Positions 15,755 through 25,370 of a stretch of DNA of 64,000 bases are shown here, piece by piece. The first letter of the stretch is position 1. The number at the start of each line of letters is the position of its first letter. Both the position numbers and the translations under genes were made by a program. The DNA comes from CAVPCZ01 sp963779225 (lineage in GTDB: Bacteria > Bacteroidota > Ignavibacteria > UBA10030 > UBA6906): contig CAVZWW010000001.1 in NCBI GenBank assembly GCA_963779225.1, forward strand, positions 310,001-374,000, in the 5' to 3' direction. The notes under the pieces were generated by a model. That model was not told the origin of the DNA and ran no database searches. It was given only the letters and a program-made list of their open reading frames with translations.

Positions 15755-17163
15755 TACGGTAATGTCCCATCTGGCGGAAAACGCCGCTGGACGATATCGG
15801 TGAACGTGACTGCGACACGATGAAAGGGGTCGATGCTGTTGATTTCGAAGAGCTCACGAATGTACTCTGATGCCTCGGACCAGGTTTGGATCTCGTCGAG
15901 CCGTGCAATAATCAACTCGTAGAACGCCTCGTCTTTGTCACAGATCACATTGATGAAGCGTCTGCGTTGATCCTCGGATATCATGGATTGCAGCTCGAAA
16001 AATGGTGCCGGGGCTGACTCCGGTTCCCCGGCAAGTGCTTCTCCCCCTTCGTTGCCGGCGGACGTGGACTCTGACACAACGGATGTTGACTCTGACGCGA
16101 CGGTGGTCGATTCTGAATGGGGGGATGTTGAATCTGAGACGAAGGGGTTCGACGCCGACGCAACGGATGTTGACTCTGACTTCAGGGGCGTCGACGCTGA
16201 GGTGGAGGGGGCCGACCCTGATATGAGGGGCGTCGCCTCTGACAAAACCGGCTGCGGCTCCGGACCATCGGGTGCCGGCTCAGCCACGGCAGGCGGCGGA
16301 GGTGATGCGACCCCTCCCGCCGATCCGGCGGCAGGCGGAAGTTCTTCCTCGTGCAGGGGTTCGGGCTCCGGCACGGGTTCCGCCTTGGGAAGCGGGGGTT
16401 TTTCCCCGAAAAAGTCTTCGGTCAGTTCTTCGAGTTCTCCCAGGGAAATATCGTTCCGGTTGCGCATGTGACACACACCCTGGAGATGTTCCCGCAGCTC
16501 CAGGAGGCCCTTGTCTTCGAAGAATACCAGAAGTGGACGCAGGGGGATGCAGTTTGAACCGGTGTCGGCGGAGAGAAGGTAAAAGGAAAAGATGGGGGAA
16601 GTCAATCGCGCGAGCTCGCGCGGGCGATGTTCACGAACGACGGCATCATCAATCTTCGCTATCAGCTCGCTGCAGGCGGCATCACTCAGTCCGTCGAGTT
16701 TTCGATCCGTGATAACCCGTGTGAGGAGCTGTGGGAGGTATACGTATTCCGGAATCCATTCGAGTCGCGCAAGGAGTGTGAGGGCCGGGAGCGTTGACGC
16801 GTCATGGAAAAGAAAACTCCTCAAAGTCCAGCGCGGGCGGCAAAGGTAGTTCTCGGTGAAGCGGACGGCGTTCTCGAGGAGCACCCCATATTCATCTCGC
16901 CGGATGAGATACGCATCGGCGGCGTGGCGCACATACAGTCCGCGGAGATGTGCGGCTTCAAATGCGGATTGCCCGATCCGGGCCATATGGTCCGCGCGCT
17001 CAACTTCCGCGGCGAGGCGACGTTCAACGTCGGCGCGCACGTAGACCTTTACTCCGCGAGGGATGGTACTTCCGAGCACCTCGCTGACACGAATGGTATC
17101 GCGCGTCCCTATGGTACGCGCGAGGAGGAGCTGGAGGATGGAGTCGCTATCAAACGCTGGCAT
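15754..17163 (-). CDS. Hypothetical protein with conserved ends and a Ser/Thr/Pro-rich repeat linker
   Basis: A 469-residue protein with no signal peptide and no family I recognise. Residues 1-245 look like a mixed helical globular domain (SILQLLLARTIGTRDTIR to EEKLTEDFFGEKP-like end). Residues about 250-385 are low complexity: a Pro/Glu run, then repeated short units of the form SESTSVAS, SDSTSPHS, SESTTVAS. Residues 390-469 form a second folded part (ISEDQRRRFINVICDKDEAFYELI to EINSIDPFHRVAVTFTDIV). The linker DNA (16060-16240) is a set of degenerate 21- to 30-base repeats. It lies between the large TPR gene and obg, all co-oriented with gaps of 2 bases or less, so a link to cell envelope or cell cycle is possible but is only inferred from context. 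Confidence 0.75.
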   Translation of the reverse strand: MPAFDSDSILQLLLARTIGTRDTIRVSEVLGSTIPRGVKVYVRADVERRLAAEVERADHMARIGQSAFEAAHLRGLYVRHAADAYLIRRDEYGVLLENAVRFTENYLCRPRWTLRSFLFHDASTLPALTLLARLEWIPEYVYLPQLLTRVITDRKLDGLSDAACSELIAKIDDAVVREHRPRELARLTSPIFSFYLLSADTGSNCIPLRPLLVFFEDKGLLELREHLQGVCHMRNRNDISLGELEELTEDFFGEKPPLPKAEPVPEPEPLHEEELPPAAGSAGGVASPPPPAVAEPAPDGPEPQPVLSEATPLISGSAPSTSASTPLKSESTSVASASNPFVSDSTSPHSESTTVASESTSVVSESTSAGNEGGEALAGEPESAPAPFFELQSMISEDQRRRFINVICDKDEAFYELIIARLDEIQTWSEASEYIRELFEINSIDPFHRVAVTFTDIVQRRFPPDGTLP

Positions 17164-17165
17164 CT

Positions 17166-20100
17166 CTATTTGGCCGATTTCTTCAGAATGGCGTTAACCC
17201 GATCAATCTCTTTCCGGGCAGCCGTCTTGAATGTTTCATCGATGCCCGGACGGTCGATAATCTGTTTGTACATCGTCAGGGCCTGATCAAAGCGGCCCAT
17301 CTTCTCGTACGACTGTCCACTCATGTACAGCGATGTCGCCGTCCAGTCGATCTTCCCCTTCTTTGTCACCAGATACGGAACCTTCAGAAAGTCGAGGATG
17401 GCCTGGTGATAGTCCCCTTTGTAGTAGTTCGCCTCGGCAATGTAATACCGGATTTCCCCCTCCAGATCACTGCCGGCTTCGTCAAGAAGTCCCTGCAGGT
17501 GCAAGACGGATTGATCGTAGTAGCCCAGGCGCTGATACAGTATGCCGATTTTGATCCGTTTGTCAAAAGCATCTTCGGCGTTGGGATACCGTTCCAGATA
17601 TTTGCGCGTGAGGGTGAGCGCGGCATCGAAGACGCCTGCAGTTTCGTACGTCTCAATGAGATTGCTCATCGCGTACGGCAGCAGGGCGGGGTCCGGGGTT
17701 GCGGCGTCCGTGACCAGGCGGTAGTTCTTTATCGCCGCATCCCATTGTTCAGCGCGGTAGTAGATATTCCCGAGGGAGAACAGCGCTTTCTGGATGATGT
17801 CCGCCTGCGGATGTTCCGAGAGGAGGCTTTCAAACTGTTTGATCGCCTCCTGGGGGCGCTGGGTGACTTCGTACACCTTGCCAATCCAGTACATCGCTGC
17901 AGGGGCGGAGGGGGAGTCATCGTATTTTGAGACAACCGTTTGAAAGGATTTCAGGGCGCGGGGATAGTCCTTCTGGCGGAAAAAGACATTCCCCCGCTCG
18001 AGTTCGAACATCGCGATTTCCGTCCCGGTATCGGTGTAGTTCTTGTTGAACGCGGCAACGTCGCGGTTCGCCGCAGCGAGGTCATTTGTCCGCAATCTGG
18101 CAACGATGGCTCGTGCGTCATAGTTGCGGCGCTCATTTTCATTGTTGCTGTTCTTGGAGAGAAGGGTGTACTGCCGCAGTGCGTCGTCATACTGGCCGCT
18201 GTCGAACAGCAGGTCGGCGATCTCACGTGTTGCCGCTGTTCCGGGCGCAGCGTTGCCGGCCTCCCGGAAGTACGACGTGGCAATGTCGGTTGCCCCTTCA
18301 TTCTTGTAGATCATGCCCAGTGCCGTATATGCTTCCGCAGCGCGTTCGCCCGACCGTTCGCGTGTGAGCAGTGAAAACAGCTGTTTCTTGGCGGCTTTTG
18401 TATCGCCGGCAAGGGAGTAGGCTTTGCCGAGGGCAAGGACGAGTGAAGGGTCGGCCGGCTGATCCTGTTGGGGCTCTGCGGACGGGGGATGCAGCAATTC
18501 CGTGTAGAGGGAAACGGCCCCCTGCGGGTTGCCTGCTGCCAGCAATGCGTCCGCCAGCTTGCGGCGGGCCTGCCCGGCGGCATTGGTGTAGGGAAACTCC
18601 CCTGTCAGTTGCTGGTAGAACGATGCGGCGCGATCGGCCTGACCGCGCTCCAAGGCGAGATCGCCCAGCATTCCGAGTACAAGAGCGGTTCTGCGCGCTG
18701 AAGGATACGCCTGAAGATATGAAGTCCCCGCCCCCATCGCGGAATCGAGCAGGCCTGCTCCAGCGAGCAGGGCGAAGTGCCGGTAGTGCGCCTCCTCGGT
18801 TGCTGCGGAATGAGGCTTGATGGATAATGCCTCGGCAAAAGCTGCCATTGCGGCACCGGTGCTGTCGACATCTTCGCACAGGGTGCCGATGCGGAGCAGC
18901 ATGAGATCACGTCGCGGGAACGCCGGATTGACCGCAAGCGCCGCCTGCAATGCCGTGCGGGCTTCGGTCAGTGTCGACGCACTCAGGGAGAACACGGCAA
19001 TGGTGGCTTCGTCCGCGCGCCGGTCTCCGGGTACACGCGCGAGGAATTCGCGATACGCATCAGCGGCCTCCCGGCGACGGGACGGGTCTTTCCAGCTGAC
19101 ATATTCCAGTGAGCGTGCGCGCAGGTACAGTGATTCGGACAGGCGGGGCTCCGGCACGCCCGCGGCAATTGCACCGGCAAATTGCGCCGCTGCGGCATCG
19201 TAGCTCTTGATGTCGTGGAAGTAAATCTCGCCGAGCCGGAATGCAAAGCCGGTCCTATCCCTTTCCGCAACGACATCCCCGACTAGCAGGGCGAGTTTCT
19301 CGAGTCCGGCGTCTTTGTTCTTGGCTTCGAACGTCTCGATCATCCGGACGCGCGCGGCTGCACTGTCCACCAGGTCCGAGGCCGGGTAGGTTAATATCAC
19401 TTCGCGGTAGGTCTGTAACGCCCGGTCGTATTCGTGCAGCTGCTCCTGGCACCGCGCTGCGCCGAACAGGGCGTCATCCGCACCATCCGCATGCGGATGG
19501 CGGGTGACGAGGAGTTCGTATGCTGTCGATGCTTTTCGGAGATCGTGCAGATCCTGCTCGACAAGCCTTGCCGTCTCGAACAGGACCGCTGGTGTTGAGG
19601 GATCGTCGGGATACAGGTCGGTATACCTGTTGTAGTATTGCAGGGCCGTGGCATGGGATTTCTGTTCACGTGCGTTCAACGCGAGGCGGAGCAAGGCAAA
19701 CCGCTTGAAGTCATCGGGGGCATCCGAACGCAAGAGCCGTGCAGAGGCCTCGTTGGATTGCCTGAAGTCCCGTGCACGTGCGGCAGCGGTGGCAAGGCTC
19801 CGGAGGATGTCCGGGACTCTTGCATCCGCAGGGTACGTGTCCAGGAACCGTCCGTAAGAGGAAACCGCGTTCTGGACGTTTCCCGTCGCTGCATACGCAT
19901 CCCCGAGAGAGCGCAATGCCTCCTTGCTCAGTGTCGTGTCGATGTTCTTCGTAAGGGCCAGCGCCTTCTTCAGATTCTCGATCGCCTCGGCGTGTTTTCC
20001 GCCCGCTGCGTTCAGGCGGGCCGCGTGCACATATGCACCCTGGAGGGCGGATGAGGTTTTGTAGGTTGTGATAATTTCCTGATAGTGCGACTGGGCCGCG

Positions 20101-20798
20101 TCCGACTTCCCCATCTCCTGTTCAATGTTGCCGAGGATGAGAAGCGCCTGGGCACGGGCGTCCGGCGACGGATCGCCGTCAATGACACGTTTCAGTTCAT
20201 TCTGTGCGAGATCGACGTTCCCTTCTTCGAAATATATCCGGCCAAGCTGAGTCCGGGCGGCGATGACCGCACTGCTGGAGGGGTATTCCTGCAACACGGT
20301 GCGGAGCAGACGGCGGGCATTGTCCTTTTCACCCGCGAGTCCGAAAAAGAACGCCGCGCGAACAAGAGCATCCGGGGCCGATTTGCTTTTCGGATGAAAC
20401 ACCTTGACTCTCTCGAATGCGAGAGCCGCTTCTTTCGGATTATTCAGCGCGGCATAACACTCGCCCACATTCCACCAGGCTTCCGGCGCCCGGGAGTTGT
20501 CCTGATAGGTGAGGGCAAAAGTCTGAAAGGTGATCCGGGCGTCTTCATACTCCTTCAGCTTCAGCTGGCTCAAGCCGAGCGTAAACCGTGCTTCAACACC
20601 CTGCGAGGTATTCGGATAGGCGGCTATGAACTGCTTCAACTGTTCCTGTGCCAGGTCGAACAGGCCGTCATTATAGAGATTGAGCGCGAGTTTAAAATCC
20701 GCATTTTCCTTTGTGTTTTGAGGAAAAACGATGCCAGCGCAGGTCGTTGTGAGAACAAGCAGCGCGGTGAAGAAGATGAGGGGGGTGAACCTTGTCAT
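17166..20798 (-). CDS. Large exported TPR-repeat protein
   Basis: A 1,210-residue protein with an N-terminal signal peptide (TRFTPLIFFTALLVLTTTCAG, then IVFPQNTKENADF). The rest is almost wholly tetratricopeptide repeats, about 25 to 30, with typical units such as NLYNDGLFDLAQEQLKQFIAAYP, GDYHQAILDFLKVPYL and FDQALTMYKQIIDR. The first repeats resemble the BamD/YbgF (CpoB) class of periplasmic TPR proteins. ATG 20798 is chosen over upstream ATGs at 20822 and the start at 20846 because it begins the signal peptide and AAAGG sits just before it. It probably acts in the periplasm as a scaffold for outer-membrane or peptidoglycan machinery; the partner is unknown. It heads the run that includes the hypothetical gene and obg. 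Confidence 0.88.
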   Translation of the reverse strand: MTRFTPLIFFTALLVLTTTCAGIVFPQNTKENADFKLALNLYNDGLFDLAQEQLKQFIAAYPNTSQGVEARFTLGLSQLKLKEYEDARITFQTFALTYQDNSRAPEAWWNVGECYAALNNPKEAALAFERVKVFHPKSKSAPDALVRAAFFFGLAGEKDNARRLLRTVLQEYPSSSAVIAARTQLGRIYFEEGNVDLAQNELKRVIDGDPSPDARAQALLILGNIEQEMGKSDAAQSHYQEIITTYKTSSALQGAYVHAARLNAAGGKHAEAIENLKKALALTKNIDTTLSKEALRSLGDAYAATGNVQNAVSSYGRFLDTYPADARVPDILRSLATAAARARDFRQSNEASARLLRSDAPDDFKRFALLRLALNAREQKSHATALQYYNRYTDLYPDDPSTPAVLFETARLVEQDLHDLRKASTAYELLVTRHPHADGADDALFGAARCQEQLHEYDRALQTYREVILTYPASDLVDSAAARVRMIETFEAKNKDAGLEKLALLVGDVVAERDRTGFAFRLGEIYFHDIKSYDAAAAQFAGAIAAGVPEPRLSESLYLRARSLEYVSWKDPSRRREAADAYREFLARVPGDRRADEATIAVFSLSASTLTEARTALQAALAVNPAFPRRDLMLLRIGTLCEDVDSTGAAMAAFAEALSIKPHSAATEEAHYRHFALLAGAGLLDSAMGAGTSYLQAYPSARRTALVLGMLGDLALERGQADRAASFYQQLTGEFPYTNAAGQARRKLADALLAAGNPQGAVSLYTELLHPPSAEPQQDQPADPSLVLALGKAYSLAGDTKAAKKQLFSLLTRERSGERAAEAYTALGMIYKNEGATDIATSYFREAGNAAPGTAATREIADLLFDSGQYDDALRQYTLLSKNSNNENERRNYDARAIVARLRTNDLAAANRDVAAFNKNYTDTGTEIAMFELERGNVFFRQKDYPRALKSFQTVVSKYDDSPSAPAAMYWIGKVYEVTQRPQEAIKQFESLLSEHPQADIIQKALFSLGNIYYRAEQWDAAIKNYRLVTDAATPDPALLPYAMSNLIETYETAGVFDAALTLTRKYLERYPNAEDAFDKRIKIGILYQRLGYYDQSVLHLQGLLDEAGSDLEGEIRYYIAEANYYKGDYHQAILDFLKVPYLVTKKGKIDWTATSLYMSGQSYEKMGRFDQALTMYKQIIDRPGIDETFKTAARKEIDRVNAILKKSAK

Positions 20799-20915
20799 AC
20801 CTTTGGAGTCTTTCGGTGACATAACAGCATTACGCGAGGGTATCATAATAACGTACGAGATATTTCGCTGGCTTGCAAGGAAGGGGGAGCAAGGCTGCAG
20901 GAGTCGCGAACGGTG

Positions 20916-21899
20916 TTACGGCGATCGTTTCATTGCAACCAGGAAACAGAAGTCACTCTGTATCGCACCGCGGGCAAAGGCTTCGTCCTCGGCGGTGCAA
21001 CACCGGTGCAGGATTTCTTCCGCTTCAGCGTCCGGCTGCAGGAAATGATGGGCAATATCTTTAAAGAGCAGATGCAGAATCGTCCCGCCGTAGGGTTTTT
21101 CTTCACGGATGTCGAAGAGGGTACAAACGGTGGGGAGAATCCGGGCCGACTCCGCCGCCTCCGACGGATCGTACATGAACATGGACAATTTCCCCGGGCG
21201 GTGCACAGGAGGTTTGGGATGTCCGTCTGGGTCGACAGTAAAACGGGCGGGCATGGAAGAGAGCAGCTCGTTAGTAATGGCCAGCTGGGGTCCGGTCCAT
21301 TGAAAGCGGTTTGGTCCGACGAACTCGTTGACGACAAAAAGTCCGCCCGGGGCAAGCCATCCTTCCACACGCTCCAGCAGGGCCTGCAGGGGCGAGAAGT
21401 GATGCAGGGCGTCTTCCACGATGATGAGGTTGAATTCTCCGGATGGCAATTGCAGGGATCGGGCATCGCCGACGGCGAATCGGAGCAGGTCGGCTTTAGC
21501 GGCCTGCGCGGCGAGACGTTGTGCTTCGGCGATTCGTTCGGGAGAAATGTCGAAAGCGTCGAGGGACTCAATTGCGCCGGTTGCCGCCCACAGAAGTTCT
21601 TTTCTGCCTGTTCCGCATCCCAGGGAAAGGGCACGCCATTTCGTCTCGGGGGTTCCGTAACGCTCTGTAACGTACTGTGGAATATTGATGCGCGGATCAC
21701 CGGTGATCCTGGTCCGGATACGTTCCTGGATGAGCGGGATCGCTGTCCACTGTGTGGGCCCGGCACGCGTCTGCCGCCAGGTAGTGCGTACACGCGTCTC
21801 GTTCCCGGTGAGGAGTTTCGAGAGAACGGCTCCGCCGGTGTTGCGGATTTTTCCGTACAGGGTACGGAGGTCCGCCGGATGAATGATTGCCGGGAGCAA
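20916..21899 (-). CDS. Class I SAM-dependent methyltransferase
   Basis: A 327-residue protein with the Rossmann methyltransferase motifs: ALSLGCGTGRKELLW (motif I, SAM binding), DAFDISPERIAEAQ (acidic end of strand 2), FAVGDARSLQLP, then LIIVEDALHHF (motif IV) and LAPGGLFVVNEFVG. The N-terminal 90 residues and the C-terminal region (HPKPPVHRPGKLSMFMYDPSEAAESAR) are outside the core and may set the substrate, which I cannot name. The TTG start at 21899 is uncertain; no ATG lies before the conserved region. It lies 18 bases after sdhB and on the same strand, so it may be the last gene of that operon. Confidence 0.85.
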   Translation of the reverse strand: MLPAIIHPADLRTLYGKIRNTGGAVLSKLLTGNETRVRTTWRQTRAGPTQWTAIPLIQERIRTRITGDPRINIPQYVTERYGTPETKWRALSLGCGTGRKELLWAATGAIESLDAFDISPERIAEAQRLAAQAAKADLLRFAVGDARSLQLPSGEFNLIIVEDALHHFSPLQALLERVEGWLAPGGLFVVNEFVGPNRFQWTGPQLAITNELLSSMPARFTVDPDGHPKPPVHRPGKLSMFMYDPSEAAESARILPTVCTLFDIREEKPYGGTILHLLFKDIAHHFLQPDAEAEEILHRCCTAEDEAFARGAIQSDFCFLVAMKRSP

Positions 21900-21917
21900 G
21901 GGACTACGCCCTCTTTT

Positions 21918-22658
21918 CTACATCACTTTTGCGCGGATGAATTCCCGGTTGAGTCGGGCGATGTGCTGGACGGATATCTCTTTGGGACACTCGGCTTCGC
22001 AGGCATACGTGTTGGAGCATGCGCCGAATCCTTCTGCATCCATCTGCGCGATCATCCGTTCCACCCGTTCCTTCCGCTCGGCTTGACCCTGCGGCAGGAG
22101 GGCGAACTGTGACACCTTGGCGGCGACGAACAACATGGCGGAACCGTTGGGGCAGGTGGCGACGCAGGCACCGCATCCGATACACGCCGCAGCATCCATC
22201 GCCTCCTCCGCATGGTGTTTCGGGACGGGGATGGCATTGGCGTCGGGTGCCTGTCCGGTTTTGACGGAGACATATCCTCCGGCCTGCATTATCCGGTCAA
22301 ACGCGGTCCGGTCCACCATCAGGTCCTTGATGACCGGGAACGGCCGGGCACGCCAGGGTTCCACGGTGATGGTGCCACCGTCGGGGAAACTGCGCATGCG
22401 GAGTTCGCACGTTGCGGCGCCGTGATTGGGTCCGTGAGCACGGCCACTGATCATCAAACCACAGCTGCCGCAGATACCTTCGCGGCAATCATGGTCATAG
22501 GCCACCGGTTCTTCGCCTTTCCGGACGAGGTCTTCGTTCAGCACGTCGAGCATTTCCAGGAAGGATGCATCCGGGGAGATGTCGCGCACCGTGTACGTGA
22601 CCAGCTTCCCCCTGGTGTCCCGGTTCTTCTGTCTCCAGATCTTCACCGTGAAGTTCAT
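21918..22658 (-). CDS. sdhB: Succinate dehydrogenase/fumarate reductase iron-sulfur subunit
   Basis: The 246-residue electron-transfer subunit of complex II. The [2Fe-2S] ligands are in CREGICGSCGLMISG plus a later Cys in ATCELRM; the [4Fe-4S] and [3Fe-4S] ligands are in CIGCGACVATCP and CSNTYACEAECPKEI. It passes electrons from SdhA to the membrane anchor. The ATG at 22658 overlaps the sdhA stop by one base (TGATG); a GTG at 22661 is also possible. The gene is third in sdhCAB order, the usual Bacteroidota arrangement. Confidence 0.96.
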   Translation of the reverse strand: MNFTVKIWRQKNRDTRGKLVTYTVRDISPDASFLEMLDVLNEDLVRKGEEPVAYDHDCREGICGSCGLMISGRAHGPNHGAATCELRMRSFPDGGTITVEPWRARPFPVIKDLMVDRTAFDRIMQAGGYVSVKTGQAPDANAIPVPKHHAEEAMDAAACIGCGACVATCPNGSAMLFVAAKVSQFALLPQGQAERKERVERMIAQMDAEGFGACSNTYACEAECPKEISVQHIARLNREFIRAKVM

Positions 22659-24571
22659 CACTTATAGCTCCTCTGGGAAGGTTTCACGTATTCGAATTCC
22701 AGTGTTTCCTTATGCAGAACAGGCGTCGTATTTTCGCCGGTAAACTCCCATGCGGCGACATACGCGAACTTCTTGTCGTTGCGTTTCGCCTCCCCCTCTT
22801 CCGTTTGATATTCCTCGCGGAAATGTCCGCCGCAGGATTCTTCCCGATGGTGGGCATCGCGAGCCAGGAGCTCACCCAGCTCAAGAAAATCGGCGACTCT
22901 CCCGGCGCGTTCCAGCTCATTGTTCACATCATCTGCGGACCCGACCACTTTCACATCCTGCCAGAATTCCGTGCGCAGAGCGGCGATCTTCTTCATCGCT
23001 TCCTCCAGCCCCTTCTTGTTGCGTCCCATCCCCACGTTGTCCCACATGATCTTGCCGAGTTCACGGTGGAAATCGTCCGGTGTGCGTTTCCCCTTGATCT
23101 CCATCAACTTCGCCAGACGCTGTTCCACTTCGTTCCGCACCTCCAGGCACGGTTTGTCGTCGGGTTTGACCGCTTTGAACTGCGTGCCCGCCAGGTAGTC
23201 GCCGATCGTATACGGGAGTATGAAGTACCCGTCTGCCAGCCCCTGCATTAAAGCGCTGGCGCCGAGCCGGTTTGCCCCGTGGTCGGAAAAGTTCGCTTCG
23301 CCGACAACGTACAGTCCGGGGATGTTGCTCATAAGGTTGTAGTCCACCCAGAGGCCGCCCATGGTATAATGGACCGCCGGGTAGATCCGCATCGGGATGG
23401 CGTAGGGATCCTCCGCGGTGATTTCATGGTACATGTCGAACAGGTTGCCGTACTTTTCGGCGATCCAGGGTTTTCCGTTGCGCTTGATCGCGTCGGAGAA
23501 GTCCAGGTACACGGCGAGGCTTGTGGGACCGACGCCGAAGCCTTTGTCGCACATTTCTTTGGCGCGTCGTGAGGCGACATCCCGTGGGACCAGGTTGCCG
23601 AATGAGGGATAGAGGCGTTCGAGGTAGTAGTCCCGCTCGTCTTCCGGAATATCCTGCGGATTCCGTTTGTCACCCTTGGCTTTCGGGACCCAGATACGCC
23701 CGTCATTCCGCAGGCTTTCGCTCATGAGCGTGAGTTTCGATTGGTACGAGCCGCTCTGCGGGATGCATGTGGGATGGATCTGCGTGAAGCACGGGTTCCC
23801 GAAAAGTGCGCCCCGTTTGTGCGCGCGCCAGATGGCGGTTGCATTGCTGGCTTTTGCCATCGTGGACAGGTAGAAGGTATTCCCGTAGCCGCCGGTGGCG
23901 AGGACCACGGCGTTTGCCGTGTAGACCTCCAGCTCTCCGGTGATCATGTCGCGTGCGACAATGCCGCGGGCCTGGCCGTCCGCGACGACCAGGTCGAGCA
24001 TTTCACGGCGCGGGTAGAATTTCACCTTTCCCGAGTCGATCTGCCTGCAGAGAGCGGAGTAGGCGCCGAGGAGAAGTTGCTGGCCTGTCTGACCGCGGGC
24101 GTAGAACGTGCGCGAAACCTGCGCACCGCCGAACGAGCGGTTGTCCAGCATGCCGCCGTACTCCCGGCCGAACGGCACACCCTGCGCCACACACTGATCG
24201 ATGATGAGTCCGCTCACCTGGGCCAGGCGGTAGACATTGGCTTCGCGGGCACGGTAGTCGCCTCCCTTGACGGTATCATAAAAGAGGCGGAACACACTAT
24301 CCCCGTCGTTGGTGTAGTTCTTGGGTGCGTTGATGCCTCCCTGCGCCGCGATGCTGTGGGCGCGGCGGGGGGATTCATGGTAGCAGAGGGAGATCACGTT
24401 GTACCCGAGCTCCGCAAGGGACGCTGCGGCGGAAGCGCCGGCCAGACCTGTACCCACAACGATGACCGTGTACTTCCTCTTGTTTGCGGCATTCACCAGT
24501 TTCAGGTTGAACCGGTGTGTGTCCCATTTTTTCTCAATCGGACCGGATGGTATCTTGGCGTCTAATGTCAT
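22658..24571 (-). CDS. sdhA: Succinate dehydrogenase/fumarate reductase flavoprotein subunit
   Basis: A 637-residue flavoprotein that oxidises succinate to fumarate, or the reverse, in the TCA cycle and respiration. FAD-binding VVGTGLAGASAAASLAELG lies near residue 38, the covalent-FAD His is in HSIAAQGGINA (about 92-102), and the active-site region HPTCIPQSGSYQ and the later VHYTMGGLWVDYNL (substrate Arg/His area) are all present. The long form with this insertion pattern is typical of the epsilon/Bacteroidota type B enzymes, which pair with a single di-heme cytochrome b. It starts 12 bases after the sdhC stop. Confidence 0.96.
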   Translation of the reverse strand: MTLDAKIPSGPIEKKWDTHRFNLKLVNAANKRKYTVIVVGTGLAGASAAASLAELGYNVISLCYHESPRRAHSIAAQGGINAPKNYTNDGDSVFRLFYDTVKGGDYRAREANVYRLAQVSGLIIDQCVAQGVPFGREYGGMLDNRSFGGAQVSRTFYARGQTGQQLLLGAYSALCRQIDSGKVKFYPRREMLDLVVADGQARGIVARDMITGELEVYTANAVVLATGGYGNTFYLSTMAKASNATAIWRAHKRGALFGNPCFTQIHPTCIPQSGSYQSKLTLMSESLRNDGRIWVPKAKGDKRNPQDIPEDERDYYLERLYPSFGNLVPRDVASRRAKEMCDKGFGVGPTSLAVYLDFSDAIKRNGKPWIAEKYGNLFDMYHEITAEDPYAIPMRIYPAVHYTMGGLWVDYNLMSNIPGLYVVGEANFSDHGANRLGASALMQGLADGYFILPYTIGDYLAGTQFKAVKPDDKPCLEVRNEVEQRLAKLMEIKGKRTPDDFHRELGKIMWDNVGMGRNKKGLEEAMKKIAALRTEFWQDVKVVGSADDVNNELERAGRVADFLELGELLARDAHHREESCGGHFREEYQTEEGEAKRNDKKFAYVAAWEFTGENTTPVLHKETLEFEYVKPSQRSYK

Positions 24572-24583
24572 GGTGATGACCCT

Positions 24584-25237
24584 TTAGTGAGCCCAGAGGA
24601 AGAAGAGCGGGATGGCGGCGAACCCCAGCGGGATGAGCAGCCAGAAGACAATGGCGAGAACGTCGATTGCCTGCCGGTACCGCGGGTGGCGTATGCCGAA
24701 TGTCTGGAATGAGGACTGGAAGCCGTGCCGCAGGTGGTAGGCAAGGAAGGCGAGTGCGACCAGGTAGAAGCCGACGGTCCACGGATTGAGGAACGCTTCC
24801 CGTACGATTTCATACATGGTGCGTCCGTTGGCAAAGAACCGCGACTGGATGAAGAACGTATTGATGTGAAGCCCCAGAAAGACGGCAACCACGATGCCGG
24901 TGGCCCACATGATACGTGACGACAGGGCGCTGCTGTCACCTGCTTTCAGGACGGCATAGCGCACCGGGCGGGCCCGGCGATTCACCAGCCAGAGCCAGAT
25001 GCCCAGAAAGGCGTGGAGGAGGAAACCGAAAAACAGGAAGATCTCCAGTGGCCGGATCAGGGGGTAGGTCGCCATGAACTCCGAATAGAGGTCGAACGTC
25101 CCGCCGTTATCCTGTTTGAGCAGGAAAAGGTTCAAATAGAGGTGGACGACCAGGAAACTGCACAGGAAGAGCCCGGACAGCCCCATGATCAGCTTCCGGC
25201 CGACCGAGGATGTCAGGAACGCGGTTGTCTTGCTCAT
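24584..25237 (-). CDS. sdhC: Succinate dehydrogenase cytochrome b558-type membrane anchor
   Basis: A 217-residue protein with five hydrophobic segments. It is the fused di-heme anchor that replaces separate SdhC and SdhD. Candidate heme-ligand His residues lie in the membrane segments: LVVHLYLNLFL (first), FLLHAFLGIW (second), FLGLHINTFF (third) and LAYHLRHGFQSSFQ (fourth). It takes electrons from SdhB and passes them to menaquinone in the inner membrane. It is the first gene of the sdhCAB operon; 133 bases of apparently non-coding DNA separate it from ftsX upstream. Confidence 0.92.
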   Translation of the reverse strand: MSKTTAFLTSSVGRKLIMGLSGLFLCSFLVVHLYLNLFLLKQDNGGTFDLYSEFMATYPLIRPLEIFLFFGFLLHAFLGIWLWLVNRRARPVRYAVLKAGDSSALSSRIMWATGIVVAVFLGLHINTFFIQSRFFANGRTMYEIVREAFLNPWTVGFYLVALAFLAYHLRHGFQSSFQTFGIRHPRYRQAIDVLAIVFWLLIPLGFAAIPLFFLWAH

Positions 25238-25370
25238 AGAGATCGCTCTCTACTATAGTGAATACCAGGAGGTCGGTGAGAATGAAGAACCGGGAAAGCG
25301 TCGTGTGGATGGTAACGGTGAAATCTTGAGTAATCTACAAAACGTCCGGCAATAGTGCAACCGTCCCCCA

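Noticed and set aside
16060..16240. Short degenerate repeats considered as CRISPR
   Set aside because: They encode a low-complexity Ser/Thr linker within one gene and have no spacer pattern.
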